A DNA stretch of 64,000 nucleotides from Shimia sp051201625 (GTDB lineage Bacteria; Pseudomonadota; Alphaproteobacteria; Rhodobacterales; Rhodobacteraceae): positions 806,001-870,000 of the forward strand of contig NZ_CP179203.1 of assembly GCF_051201625.1 (NCBI RefSeq), given 5' to 3'. This document shows, piece by piece, positions 19,191-27,791 of this stretch (position 1 is the first letter of the stretch; each line of letters opens with the position of its first letter). The notes below the pieces were generated by a model. The model saw only the letters and a list, made by a program, of their open reading frames with translations, did no database searches and was not told where the DNA came from. Position numbers and translations under genes: made by a program.

Positions 19191-19810
19191 TTTGCATCCT
19201 CGGTAGAGAGCAACCCTTCAGCAACAAGTCGGTTTGCCCAACCCTGTGGATCAGTAAAAAGATGTGTTTTCCATCCACGATCAGCGGCTGCTTTGATATT
19301 CTCTACACGATCATCGGTGAACAAAAGTCTTTCCGGATTTAGGCCGCAATCCTGTTCGACATATTGATAAATTTCTGGATCAGGTTTGATCATCTTCAGG
19401 CGACCTGAAACATACTCCCTGTCGAACTCTTTTAAAAAAGGATAGGCATCCTGAGAACGTGGAAAGTTGTCATGGCCAAAATTGGTGAGCGTAAAAACAG
19501 TTATTCCTTTACGTTTGAGTTCACATAGAAGGCGTGCGGAATGTGAAATCTCAGGAGCTGCGATCTCGTTCCAGTTATCATGCCACATCCGCAATTCGTG
19601 TTCCCATTCGGGAAAGCGCGGTATCAGTGAATTTACTGTGTCCAACAGTGCAGCGCCTTTGTCTATTTCTAGGTGATGGGAATGTATGTCTATGGCTGAA
19701 AAAAACGCCTTGCGGCGTTCTGTTCCGACTGTTTGATCGTAGAAATTTTCTGGGTGCCATTCTATCAGAACGTTACCGATGTCAAAGATGACTGCGTCAA
19801 TGTTGTTCAT
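19187..19810 (-). CDS. HAD-superfamily (subfamily IA) hydrolase
   Basis: A 207-residue phosphatase-like protein. Motif I is VIFDIGNVLIEW, with Asp and the Gly-Asn variant seen in YihX-type enzymes; motif II is FTLTNFG; motifs III and IV are KMIKPDPEIY and LLFTDDRVENI. Probable substrates are small sugar phosphates or related metabolites. It lies in a leftward run between an EamA transporter and the cyclodeaminase gene, with four-base coupling to the latter. Confidence 0.87.
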   Translation of the reverse strand: MNNIDAVIFDIGNVLIEWHPENFYDQTVGTERRKAFFSAIDIHSHHLEIDKGAALLDTVNSLIPRFPEWEHELRMWHDNWNEIAAPEISHSARLLCELKRKGITVFTLTNFGHDNFPRSQDAYPFLKEFDREYVSGRLKMIKPDPEIYQYVEQDCGLNPERLLFTDDRVENIKAAADRGWKTHLFTDPQGWANRLVAEGLLSTEDAK

Positions 19811-19843
19811 GGGTGTCCTGTAAAAGGTTGGATTTACCTAATC

Positions 19844-20797
19844 CTAACGCCGGGTTCGAGGGCGGTCTACTCCGCGTTCTCCGCCAACAAGGTTTTCGCG
19901 CCAAAAGACGAAGAGGCCAGCTCCTATTATCAGGACCATACCCAACCATGTTGTTGATCGTGGCCATTCATCAAAGACGAGAATTCCGAGTGTTACTGCT
20001 ATCGGCATTGCTGAATATTCCAATGGTGCGATCAGGCTGGCCTCTGAAATGCGATAGGCTTGGCTGATGAAAAAGCCGCCGCAAGCGCTGGCGAGGCCAA
20101 GCATCGCTAGCAGCCACCAATCCGATATGGCGGGCCAAAACCAACCTCGCAGGAGAAAATCAAACATACTGTGGCCGCCGCTGTCATATGCGCCATGTCC
20201 AAGGGTTAGCCCGATGCAACTGCTGACGAAAATGAAAACAATTTGAATGTAGACAGCCATTGTTGCGGCGCTTTCCGTAGTGCCAATTTTGCGCGTCATT
20301 ACATGCAGGGCCGCATAGGCGACAGCGGCGATCAGTGGCAGCAGTAAAGCAAAATTGAATACCCTTGCACCCGGTTGGATCATGATCAAAACTCCCAGCA
20401 TTCCGACCGCTACGGCGAGAATGCGGCGAGGGCCGATATGCTCCTTAAGAAAGAGCGCTGAGAAGGCGGTAATGATCAAAGGTGAAATAAAAAAAACGGC
20501 TACGGCGTCGGCTAACGGTAAAACTGATAGGCCGAGGAAGAATGTAGTATTTGCAAATACCACGCAAAACCCACGTAGCATGTGCATGCCAAGCCGTTGA
20601 GTACGCAAGACCTTGAAGCTGCCATAAAGTGGAACAATGACAAGCAGCAAAAAAGTTAATGCAATCACCGAGCGAAATAACACGATCTCATGTAGGGCAT
20701 AATTACCAGACAGAAACTTGATGATGACGTCGTTGATTGAAAAGAAAAATGTTGCAAGTAGGGCTGAAAGCGGCCCTAAGGGAATGCGATTGATCAT
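19844..20797 (-). CDS. EamA/DMT-family inner-membrane transporter
   Basis: About 317 residues with ten hydrophobic helices in two repeated EamA halves. The first half begins PLSALLATFFFSINDVIIKFLSG with the family-typical second segment LFRSVIALTFLLLVIVPL; the second half has FFISQAYRISEASLIAPLEY. Met at 20803 or 20797 could start the protein; I chose the second. Such carriers export amino acids, nucleotides or drugs; the substrate is unknown. Confidence 0.86.
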   Translation of the reverse strand: MINRIPLGPLSALLATFFFSINDVIIKFLSGNYALHEIVLFRSVIALTFLLLVIVPLYGSFKVLRTQRLGMHMLRGFCVVFANTTFFLGLSVLPLADAVAVFFISPLIITAFSALFLKEHIGPRRILAVAVGMLGVLIMIQPGARVFNFALLLPLIAAVAYAALHVMTRKIGTTESAATMAVYIQIVFIFVSSCIGLTLGHGAYDSGGHSMFDFLLRGWFWPAISDWWLLAMLGLASACGGFFISQAYRISEASLIAPLEYSAMPIAVTLGILVFDEWPRSTTWLGMVLIIGAGLFVFWRENLVGGERGVDRPRTRR

Positions 20798-20915
20798 TGG
20801 CACAGTTGTTCCTTCAACCGTGCTGCGGTCTAGCCCAAAAGCGACAAGGCGCGGACGAATTTACTGACATATATGGAACTTGCGATTTCGCAGAAACCTT
20901 TAGTAATTGAGTGCA

Positions 20916-21371
20916 TCAACGCATGAGTTTTGCTGCCCGAAGTTCACGCTCCAGCGCATCGAGAAACCGCGAGCGGTCGGCTTTTGTGAAGCCTTTGCCG
21001 CCGCCTTGCCGAAATGGGTCTGCGGCGCGCAGGTCACTCATCAGGTCACGTGTGGCGAGCACATTGCCGATGTTGGCGTCCGTCAAGGCTTCGCCATTGT
21101 GCTTCAAGACCCTTGCGCCACTTTCCACACATTTGGCGGCCAACGGTATGTCGCCAGTGATAACTACATCCCCCTTTTTGGCGCGGTCTGCAATCCACAT
21201 ATCGGCCAAATCGGGGCCTTCGGGCACGATTACATTTTCAACCAACGGGTTATGCGATGGTCGTAACCCACCGTTGGAGACCACGTAAATTTTTGTTTTG
21301 TGTCGAGTGCCAACGCGCTCGATCTCGGATTTTACCGGGCAGGCGTCGGCATCCACGTATATCGCTGTCAT
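20916..21371 (-). CDS. yaiI: YaiI/YqxD family protein (DUF188)
   Basis: A 151-residue protein starting MTAIYVDADACPVKSEIERV, the DUF188 hallmark, with ADMWIADRAKKGDVVITGDIPLA later (a PIN-like fold with conserved acidic residues). The function is not established. An upstream in-frame Met at 21395 is possible but would overlap the next gene; ATG 21371 matches the family start. Confidence 0.9.
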   Translation of the reverse strand: MTAIYVDADACPVKSEIERVGTRHKTKIYVVSNGGLRPSHNPLVENVIVPEGPDLADMWIADRAKKGDVVITGDIPLAAKCVESGARVLKHNGEALTDANIGNVLATRDLMSDLRAADPFRQGGGKGFTKADRSRFLDALERELRAAKLMR

Positions 21372-21391
21372 CAGTTGGTATGTCCGGTCAA

Positions 21392-22225
21392 TCAATCTGC
21401 ATAGAGGGCTTCAGCGTGGAAGGAGATATGGTCTTCCATGAAAGTGGAGACAAAGAAGTAACTGTGGTCGTAGCCTTTTTGCATGCGCAAAATGGCTTCT
21501 TGTCGGCGTGAGTTTGCAGCTTGGGCAAGAGCTTCGGGACGTAACAGATCTATGAATTGGTCATCGGTGCCGGTGTCGACGAGCAGGGGGCCGTCAAAGC
21601 CTTTGTCTTTCATCAGAAGTGTTGCATCGTGAGCGGCCCAAGCCGCTTTGTCGTCGCCCAAATAAGCATTGAACTGTTTGCGTCCCCATTCTGTTGCTGT
21701 CGGATTTGCGATTGGGGCAAAGGCTGAGACCGAACGAAATCGTTTGGGAATCCCCATCGCAAGCGTTAATGCGCCGTGCCCACCCATGGAATGGCCAGTA
21801 ATTGACTGACGGGACATATCGAGTGGAAAATTCTCCTGAAGAAGAGAAGGTAAATCTTCTGCAATATAATCCCACATGTTGTAATGCGGCATCCATGGCG
21901 ATTGTGTTGCGTTGATGTAAAAGCCTGCGCCTTTCCCAAGATCATATTCTTCGTCGTCCGCTACTTGGTCACCACGTGGGCTCGTGTCGGGAAAGACTAA
22001 AGCGATGCCTTGCTCTGCGGCCCATTGTTGCGCTCCAGCTTTAACCATCGCATTTTCATGCGTGCAAGTCAGTCCTGAAAGGAACCATAAAAGGGGAACT
22101 TGGCCGAATTTTGCCTCTTCCGGCAGGAATAGCCCAAAAGTCATTTCGCAGCGACAAGTCTGCGAAAGGTGATTGTATACGCCCTGCACACCGCCACAGG
22201 CGCGGTTTTCGGAAACGGTTTCCAT
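21392..22225 (-). CDS. fghA: S-formylglutathione hydrolase
   Basis: A 277-residue alpha/beta-hydrolase that releases formate from S-formylglutathione in formaldehyde detoxification. TCTHENAMVKAGAQ, DTSPRGDQVADDEEYDLGKG and the nucleophile motif TGHSMGGHGALT are diagnostic. The catalytic Asp and His lie in VDTGTDDQFID and GYDHSYFFVSTF. GGAGAA six bases before ATG 22225 decides the start. No formaldehyde dehydrogenase gene is adjacent in the window. Confidence 0.94.
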   Translation of the reverse strand: METVSENRACGGVQGVYNHLSQTCRCEMTFGLFLPEEAKFGQVPLLWFLSGLTCTHENAMVKAGAQQWAAEQGIALVFPDTSPRGDQVADDEEYDLGKGAGFYINATQSPWMPHYNMWDYIAEDLPSLLQENFPLDMSRQSITGHSMGGHGALTLAMGIPKRFRSVSAFAPIANPTATEWGRKQFNAYLGDDKAAWAAHDATLLMKDKGFDGPLLVDTGTDDQFIDLLRPEALAQAANSRRQEAILRMQKGYDHSYFFVSTFMEDHISFHAEALYAD

Positions 22226-22266
22226 GATTGTTTCTCCGTTGAATCGCATGCTTTGGCGTTACGATG

Positions 22267-23196
22267 TCAGAACTGGCCGACCCATGCAATTACCAGTGAT
22301 ACCGTTGCGATGCTAAAAACGGTTGAAAACAATATAGCCGTCGAGGCGCGATGCGGTGCAACGTCATAGTGTTGGGCCAGCATATAAACATTGCCTGCAA
22401 CTGGCAGTGCTGCGGCCGAGATGACCACGCCAGCGGTATAAGCATCTATCGGGAACAAATAAAGGACCGCGATAGCCACGAAAAATGGATGTAATCCCAA
22501 TTTGCAAAATGACAGCCAGAGCGCGATCTGAACTTGTCCGGCAGATTTGCTGGCAAGAGAGGCGCCTATCGCGAACAAAGCTCCAGGTGTAGCTGCGCCG
22601 CCTAAAATAGCAAGAAACTCGTTCATTGGCTCTGGGATTGGTATTGCCAAGGCGGACCAGACCAAGCCCGAACTGATTGCCACGATCATAGGGTTTCGCA
22701 GCAGTCCTAGACCAACTGTCCGCAACATGAGAATGCTTAATTGTCCATCGCGTGTACCGGTGATCAGAATGACAATCAGACTAGAGAAAACGATCAAATC
22801 TACCGCGAGTACAAGGATTACCGGACCAATAGCTTGTTCACCCAAGAGAAGGACAAGCATTGGTGCTCCAAGAAAACCGACATTTCCAATTACTGCACAT
22901 TGCGCTTCCATGGCTGCGGTTGGAACATCGAGCTTGCGAACAAAGGCCACGGCAGTGGCAATGCCGTAGACGAACGCTGTTCCCCATAAATACCCACCCA
23001 CGAGCCTCCAATTCAGAACATTTGCTAGGCTGAGGTTGGCTGAAAAACGAAATAGCATTGCAGATAAGGCAAAGTAGAAAACGAATTTTGTCAGATATGA
23101 CGTGGCCTCTTCGCTGAAAAACCGTGTGCGCCCTGCCCAGTATCCAAGGCTGATCAGTGCGAAAAAAGGCAGTGTCTTGAGAAAAATCGCCAGCAT
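22267..23196 (-). CDS. AEC-family (auxin efflux carrier-like) transporter
   Basis: A 309-residue, ten-helix membrane protein. The segments SLGYWAGRTRFFSEEATSYL near the N terminus, AVIGNVGFLGAPM mid-protein and LGGAATPGALFAIGASLA in the second half are typical of bacterial AEC carriers, which move organic acids such as malate or malonate. The gene runs with fghA in the same direction. Confidence 0.87.
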   Translation of the reverse strand: MLAIFLKTLPFFALISLGYWAGRTRFFSEEATSYLTKFVFYFALSAMLFRFSANLSLANVLNWRLVGGYLWGTAFVYGIATAVAFVRKLDVPTAAMEAQCAVIGNVGFLGAPMLVLLLGEQAIGPVILVLAVDLIVFSSLIVILITGTRDGQLSILMLRTVGLGLLRNPMIVAISSGLVWSALAIPIPEPMNEFLAILGGAATPGALFAIGASLASKSAGQVQIALWLSFCKLGLHPFFVAIAVLYLFPIDAYTAGVVISAAALPVAGNVYMLAQHYDVAPHRASTAILFSTVFSIATVSLVIAWVGQF

Positions 23197-23398
23197 AAAA
23201 GATTGGTAGCAGTTTGCGCGCCGCGTTCAAATCCCTAGAATTGACGTACTAGCGTCTGGTGGGGTGCGCGAAGTTCCTGAAATTTCGTACATTGGCTATG
23301 TTCAAACGGGGGCAAACGCTTACGAAAAAAATCTTGTAAGATGTTTAAAAATGCTTGGGTGGCGAACTTGATATTTGCAGGTCGAAAACCTCCAGATG

Positions 23399-24373
23399 TT
23401 ATCCTGAGCCGATCAAGGCACCGGCGGCAAAAACAAGTGCACCGCCCAGAACGACTTGAAAAGTGGCCCGCAGGAAGGGGGTATCCATGAATTTGTTTTG
23501 GATCCAAACAATGGCCCATAGTTCGACAAAAACAACAATCAGTGCAATTACGGTTGCTGTCCAAAAATCAGTTATTAAATATGGCAAGGCATGACCCAGT
23601 CCACCGAGCGTGGTCATGATCCCAGACGCAAAACCACGTTTTACCGGACTGCCACGCCCAGACAGTTGACCGTCGTCAGAGGCAGCCTCGGTGAACCCCA
23701 TTGAAATACCAGCGCCAACTGAGGCAGCGAGGCCCACAAGAAAAGTCGTCCATGTGTCTTGGGTGGCGAAAGCTGTTGCGAAGATTGGGGCGAGCGTGGA
23801 GACGGATCCGTCCATTAAACCTGCAAGGCCCGGTTGTACCCATGTTAGTATGAACTGCCGTCGCGCATTTTCATTTTCGTCAGCGCGGGTGTTCTGGTCG
23901 AGAATGTCTTTTTCGAGTGACTTTGCCTTATTTTGATGCCCGGCTTCAGCGGCGGCAAGATCGCCAAGTAATTTGCGGGTGTCTGCATCAGAAGTATGTT
24001 GAGCGGCGGCAAGGTAGAATCGCTCAGCATCGTGCTCCATGGCTTCGGCTTCAGCACGAATGCGGTCGATTCCCAGATTGGAAATGAGCCAGACCGGACG
24101 TCTTGCATAATAACCAGCGACATGTTCGCGCCGAATTAACGGTATAGTTTCACCGAACCGTTGAATATGTAGATCAATTAGCCGTTTGCGGTGCTGATCC
24201 TCCTCAAAAGCCATACCATCGAACGTAGCGGCCGTGGCGGGAAACTCTGCACGCAGTAACTCTGCATAGCTACGATAGATGCGGGCGTCATCTTCTTCGG
24301 AGGAAATCGCTAGTGCGATGATTTCTTGTTCACTCAAGTCGCGAAAGTGTTTGCGCTGGGTAAGGAAACGCAT
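23399..24373 (-). CDS. mbfA: MbfA-type iron exporter: rubrerythrin-like ferritin domain fused to VIT1/CCC1 membrane domain
   Basis: A 324-residue protein. The N-terminal half is a ferritin-like four-helix domain with metal-ligand Glu/His clusters in SEEDDARIYRSY, FEEDQHRKRL, AMEHDAERFY and AAAEAGHQNKA. The C-terminal half is a VIT-type membrane domain (GLAGLMDGSVSTLAPIFATA, GAGISMGFTEAASDDGQ). This fusion is known as MbfA, which exports iron and protects against iron and peroxide stress in rhizobia. It is divergent from a tetR. I see no convincing Irr box upstream. Confidence 0.88.
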   Translation of the reverse strand: MRFLTQRKHFRDLSEQEIIALAISSEEDDARIYRSYAELLRAEFPATAATFDGMAFEEDQHRKRLIDLHIQRFGETIPLIRREHVAGYYARRPVWLISNLGIDRIRAEAEAMEHDAERFYLAAAQHTSDADTRKLLGDLAAAEAGHQNKAKSLEKDILDQNTRADENENARRQFILTWVQPGLAGLMDGSVSTLAPIFATAFATQDTWTTFLVGLAASVGAGISMGFTEAASDDGQLSGRGSPVKRGFASGIMTTLGGLGHALPYLITDFWTATVIALIVVFVELWAIVWIQNKFMDTPFLRATFQVVLGGALVFAAGALIGSG

Positions 24374-24454
24374 GCTTAGACCTTTGTATTTGGATAGTGT
24401 TAAGCTAGGTTTTCAGGACGTGATTGACAAGCGCTGGGCAACCCTTGCTGAAAG

Positions 24455-24481
24455 TGCTCTGTTAATTTTATAAACAGAGCA
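24455..24481. promoter_or_regulatory. Perfect 9-bp inverted repeat upstream of tetR (probable TetR operator)
   Basis: TGCTCTGTT and AACAGAGCA flank a nine-base AT-rich spacer (aattttata). The symmetry axis is at 24468, 32 bases upstream of the tetR ATG and 95 bases upstream of the mbfA start on the other strand. Size, symmetry and position fit an autoregulatory TetR-family operator that could also affect mbfA. Confidence 0.65.
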
Positions 24482-24499
24482 TGAATTGATGGGATTTTG

Positions 24500-25126
24500 A
24501 TGAACGAAGCTTCTCCTACAATCCGTAAAGGACGAAAGTTCGAACAGGTGTTGGCAACGGCACGTGAGCTTTTCCTTCAATTGGGATTCGAAGGAGTTGG
24601 TGTTGATGAAATTGCTCGACAGGCGAGTGTTTCAAAAGCAACTTTGTATGCCTATTTTCCTGATAAGCGACACCTTTTCATGGAAGTGGCACGGCTGGAA
24701 TGTGCTCACCAGGCAGAGCGTCTAGAGGCTAAAATCGATCCTGATGCGTCTGTTCCTGAGGTTTTAGGAGTGGTTGGTCGCGGGTTTCTGGAGATAGTTT
24801 TGTCTGAGTTTGGGCGCAATATGTTCCGCGTATGCGTCAGCGAAGGTGTCAAATTCCCGGAATTGGGTCGACAGTTTTACGAAAGTGGTCCTGCTGTGAT
24901 GCGAGCCGGGATGACTGAGTTTCTTGAAGCGGGCGTGGCCCGTGGTGAACTTGACATTGACGACGTGAGCCTTGCAGCGGATCAATTTCCAGAGCTCTGC
25001 AAAGCATCTGTGTTTTTGCGGCTTGTGACAGGAATTCAGACGGAATTTTCCGCTGCTGAGATTGACCGTATTATCGATGGGGCGGTTGAAACTTTTATGG
25101 CGCGCTTCGGTTCGCGGTTGGGTTAA
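24500..25126 (+). CDS. TetR/AcrR-family transcriptional regulator
   Basis: A 208-residue protein. The N-terminal helix-turn-helix (VLATARELFLQLGFEGVGVDEIA, then SKATLYAYFPDKRHLF) is typical TetR; the C-terminal ligand-binding domain resembles AcrR/TetR_C families. A perfect palindrome lies in its promoter region. The divergent partner is mbfA, so it may sense metal, oxidative or membrane stress, but the ligand is unknown. Confidence 0.9.
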   Translation: MNEASPTIRKGRKFEQVLATARELFLQLGFEGVGVDEIARQASVSKATLYAYFPDKRHLFMEVARLECAHQAERLEAKIDPDASVPEVLGVVGRGFLEIVLSEFGRNMFRVCVSEGVKFPELGRQFYESGPAVMRAGMTEFLEAGVARGELDIDDVSLAADQFPELCKASVFLRLVTGIQTEFSAAEIDRIIDGAVETFMARFGSRLG

Positions 25127-25273
25127 AATGCAAGGATGCTAGAAGACTGCTGATAGTCCGCGCACAACCATAAGTTTGACGTCAGGAAGGCATATGGTGT
25201 TGGTCGAAAGTAAGTCCGATCGCAAAAAAAATGCGTACGTGATCGCGCTAAGCTACAGTGTTTTTTTGGCGAG

Positions 25274-25771
25274 CTAGCAGCTGGGTTTGTACCTGCAGAG
25301 AAAGTCGTTCAATTCGCTAAAAAGGTTTTTTCTCTCGTCTTCCGATAAGAAACTACCGAGCTCAACGGTTCTGCCGTTACCAGTAAGAGTCACATAATGC
25401 GGCACTGGCCCGCCGTGAGCGTGGAGTTCGCATCTGGCCCAGTAAACGTTACAATCCCATTGCTGAACGGCACCACGCGCTGGCCGGTGGGTTAGGGTTA
25501 GCATCGTGTTGTCCAGACAAAGATCTTCGAGAATGTCTCCATCACGGTAGGAGCGCTCTAATCCCCACCACAAAGCGCCGACTACAATAAGGATAAACGG
25601 CAGAATGCCCCAAAGCGCCACGGACCCCAGAAGCCCGTAGAGTGGAATTGTACCAAGTGCGAAAGCCAAAAGAATAATCGCTGCAAATCCACGGCGTGGC
25701 AATGAACGGTGCGGCCAAAGTGTCAGCACCGTTCTGGTGTTAAGATCGTTCGAGGTCCAGCAATATGGCAT
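25274..25771 (-). CDS. DUF2244 membrane protein
   Basis: A 165-residue protein. The start MPYCWTSNDL, LTLWPHRSLPRRGF, two closely spaced membrane segments (residues about 30-70, with a GLLGSVALWGILPFILIVVG stretch) and the late VTLTGNGRTVELGSFLSEDE segment match DUF2244. The open frame extends upstream to 25906 through a ten-C run, but the family start is at 25771. No Shine-Dalgarno precedes it, so the message may be leaderless or nearly so. The gene is often found near cytochrome oxidase genes, as here. Confidence 0.8.
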   Translation of the reverse strand: MPYCWTSNDLNTRTVLTLWPHRSLPRRGFAAIILLAFALGTIPLYGLLGSVALWGILPFILIVVGALWWGLERSYRDGDILEDLCLDNTMLTLTHRPARGAVQQWDCNVYWARCELHAHGGPVPHYVTLTGNGRTVELGSFLSEDERKNLFSELNDFLCRYKPSC

Positions 25772-25790
25772 ATGATGCGTCGCAAAATTT

Positions 25791-25800
25791 GGGGGGGGGG
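25791..25800. repeat. Homopolymer tract of ten G (ten C on the coding strand of DUF2244)
   Basis: Ten consecutive G, 20 bases upstream of the DUF2244 start. On the transcribed strand it directly follows a TATTAT (-10-like) hexamer at 25801-25806, so a transcript could start within or next to the tract. Such tracts are prone to slippage. Confidence 0.9.
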
Positions 25801-25868
25801 ATAATACTCTTCCCAAGGAAATGGCGCTCGGGGGAGTGGTTAAGAAACATTTTGGATCTGGTAAAGAA

Positions 25869-25898
25869 GAGGCCCTGGGCAATACGCTCCAGGGCCTC
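25869..25898 (-). terminator. Hairpin terminator downstream of ctaD
   Basis: GAGGCCCTGG and CCAGGGCCTC form a perfect 10-bp stem with a ten-base loop, 28 bases after the ctaD stop codon. Read leftward, it is followed by a pyrimidine-rich CTTCTTTAC stretch, consistent with intrinsic termination. Confidence 0.75.
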
Positions 25899-25925
25899 CA
25901 TGACATTATCCTAGAGGCTTAGCGC

Positions 25926-27596
25926 TTAGTGTGCATGGCCTTTGTCCCAGTCTTCCTGTTTGGGTAGGACCTCGAAGGTATGCTCTGGGGGTGGGCTAGG
26001 CAGCGTCCATTCGAGTGTATCAGCATATTCGTTCCAATAGTTATTCTCTGTGATGCGTGCACCACGGAACAATGTGTAGAAAACGATGCCAAAGAACAGG
26101 ATAAACGACGCAAAAGACAGTAAAGCTCCATAAGTCGAAATCTTGTTCCAATAGGCAAATGCTTCAGGATAGTCGATGTAGCGACGCGGCATTCCCTGTC
26201 TTCCCAAGAAGTGTTGGGGGAAAAAGGTCAGATTTACGCCAATGAAGAACATCCAAAAGTGAATTTTCGCCGGAAGTTCGGGGTACTGTCGCCCAGTCAT
26301 CTTGCCTATATAAAAATAGACCCCGGCAAATATGGTAAAGGCCGCCCCCATCGACATGGTGTAGTGGAAGTGCGCTACAACATAGTAAGTGTCATGGTAG
26401 GCTCGGTCTACGCCAGCCTGCGCTAGGACGATGCCCGTCACGCCGCCCATCGTGAATAGGATAAGAAAACCGAAAGCAAACAGCATCGGAGCGCGAAATT
26501 CAACAGAACCGCCCCACATGGTTGCTATCCAGCTGAAGATCTTGATCCCCGTTGGTACCGCAATGACCATTGTTGCTAGCATGAAGTACGATTGCTGGGT
26601 CAAGCTCATACCCACAGTGTACATGTGGTGCGCCCACACGACAAAGCCCAACGCACCAATCGCAATGATTGCCCATACCATTGGTAGGTAACCAAACACA
26701 GGTTTCCGGGAGAATGTTGCGATTACGTGGGAGATCAACCCGAACCCGGGGAGGATCACGATGTACACTTCCGGGTGTCCAAAAAACCAGAGGATGTGCT
26801 GATATAAAATCGGATCACCGCCGCCAGCTGGATCAAAAAACGTCGTCCCAAAGTTTCGGTCCGTTAAAAGCATGGTGATTGCACCAGCCAAAACTGGCAA
26901 GGCGAGCAGAATTAACCACGCGGTTACAAAAATCGACCAGCTGAACAGTGGGACTTTGAAGAGTGTCATGCCTGGGGCGCGCATGTTCAAAAACGTAGTG
27001 ATCATATTGATGGCGCCGAGTATTGATGACGCGCCAGAGACGTGGACGGCAAATATTGCCAAGTCCATAGACATGCCGCTTTCTGACGTAGAGAGCGGTG
27101 GATATAAAACCCATCCGACGCCTGATCCAAGCTGATCATTGCCGCCAGGACTGAACATCGAAGCAATGCCGAGCGACGTACCCGCAACATAGAGCCAAAA
27201 GCTTAAGTTGTTCATCCGCGGGAACGCCATGTCGGGCGCACCTATCTGTAGCGGCATGAAGTAGTTGCCAAAACCACCAAACAGCGCTGGGATCACAACA
27301 AAGAACATCATCAATACACCGTGATAGGTGATCAAAACGTTCCAAAGGTGTCCATTCGGAGTACATGGCCCGTCACCGCCGAGGAAGCGCGCGCCCTCCA
27401 AACACATGTATTGGACGCCGGGGTCCATCAACTCAAGGCGCATCAGGACAGTAAAGAAGACTGCAATTAGGCCCACAAAGGCCGAAACTATCAAATAAAG
27501 AAGACCGATGTCTTTGTGGTTAGTTGACATAAACCACCGGGTGAAAAACCCACGGTCATCTTGATGGTCGTGGCTGTTAATGGCTGCGTCTGCCAT
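25926..27596 (-). CDS. ctaD: Cytochrome c oxidase subunit I (aa3 type)
   Basis: A 556-residue, twelve-helix subunit carrying heme a, heme a3 and CuB. WFMSTNHKDIGLLY, the low-spin heme ligand region TYHGVLMMFFVVIPA, the CuB/Tyr segment FGHPEVYIVILPGFG, the HH pair in VVWAHHMYTVGM, and HDTYYVVAHFHYTMS are all present. AGGAGG precedes the start. Subunit II and III genes are not adjacent, the dispersed arrangement usual in Rhodobacterales. An FNR-type box lies upstream. Confidence 0.96.
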   Translation of the reverse strand: MADAAINSHDHQDDRGFFTRWFMSTNHKDIGLLYLIVSAFVGLIAVFFTVLMRLELMDPGVQYMCLEGARFLGGDGPCTPNGHLWNVLITYHGVLMMFFVVIPALFGGFGNYFMPLQIGAPDMAFPRMNNLSFWLYVAGTSLGIASMFSPGGNDQLGSGVGWVLYPPLSTSESGMSMDLAIFAVHVSGASSILGAINMITTFLNMRAPGMTLFKVPLFSWSIFVTAWLILLALPVLAGAITMLLTDRNFGTTFFDPAGGGDPILYQHILWFFGHPEVYIVILPGFGLISHVIATFSRKPVFGYLPMVWAIIAIGALGFVVWAHHMYTVGMSLTQQSYFMLATMVIAVPTGIKIFSWIATMWGGSVEFRAPMLFAFGFLILFTMGGVTGIVLAQAGVDRAYHDTYYVVAHFHYTMSMGAAFTIFAGVYFYIGKMTGRQYPELPAKIHFWMFFIGVNLTFFPQHFLGRQGMPRRYIDYPEAFAYWNKISTYGALLSFASFILFFGIVFYTLFRGARITENNYWNEYADTLEWTLPSPPPEHTFEVLPKQEDWDKGHAH

Positions 27597-27700
27597 GTCT
27601 TGCCTCCTGTTTAATGTTCAAAAGACGCAAGGATTCTCACCTTGCCTCGATATTTTGATCACTTTGTAAAGGGGAGAAGGAGCTGCGGCAATGTTCGTCT

Positions 27701-27714
27701 TTGACGCAGATCAA
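27701..27714. promoter_or_regulatory. FNR/FnrL-type box upstream of ctaD
   Basis: TTGACGCAGATCAA matches the TTGAY-N4-RTCAA pattern of FNR/FnrL sites with no mismatch in either half. It lies 105 bases upstream of the ctaD start and 78 bases beyond the 3' end of the cytochrome c gene. Oxygen-dependent control of ctaD is inferred. Confidence 0.55.
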
Positions 27715-27746
27715 AAAAAAATTTCGCAGAGACTTGATCTGACACC

Positions 27747-27764
27747 CCGGCGGTGTTCCGCCGG
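27747..27764. terminator. GC-rich hairpin between cytochrome c gene and ctaD
   Basis: CCGGCGG-TGTT-CCGCCGG is a perfect 7-bp stem 27 bases beyond the stop of the leftward cytochrome c gene. It most likely ends that transcript, yet the T-rich tail (TATTTTTAA) is on the rightward side, where no gene ends. It may act in both directions. Confidence 0.5.
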
Positions 27765-27791
27765 AGTATTTTTAATGGGTTTGGACCGCAT

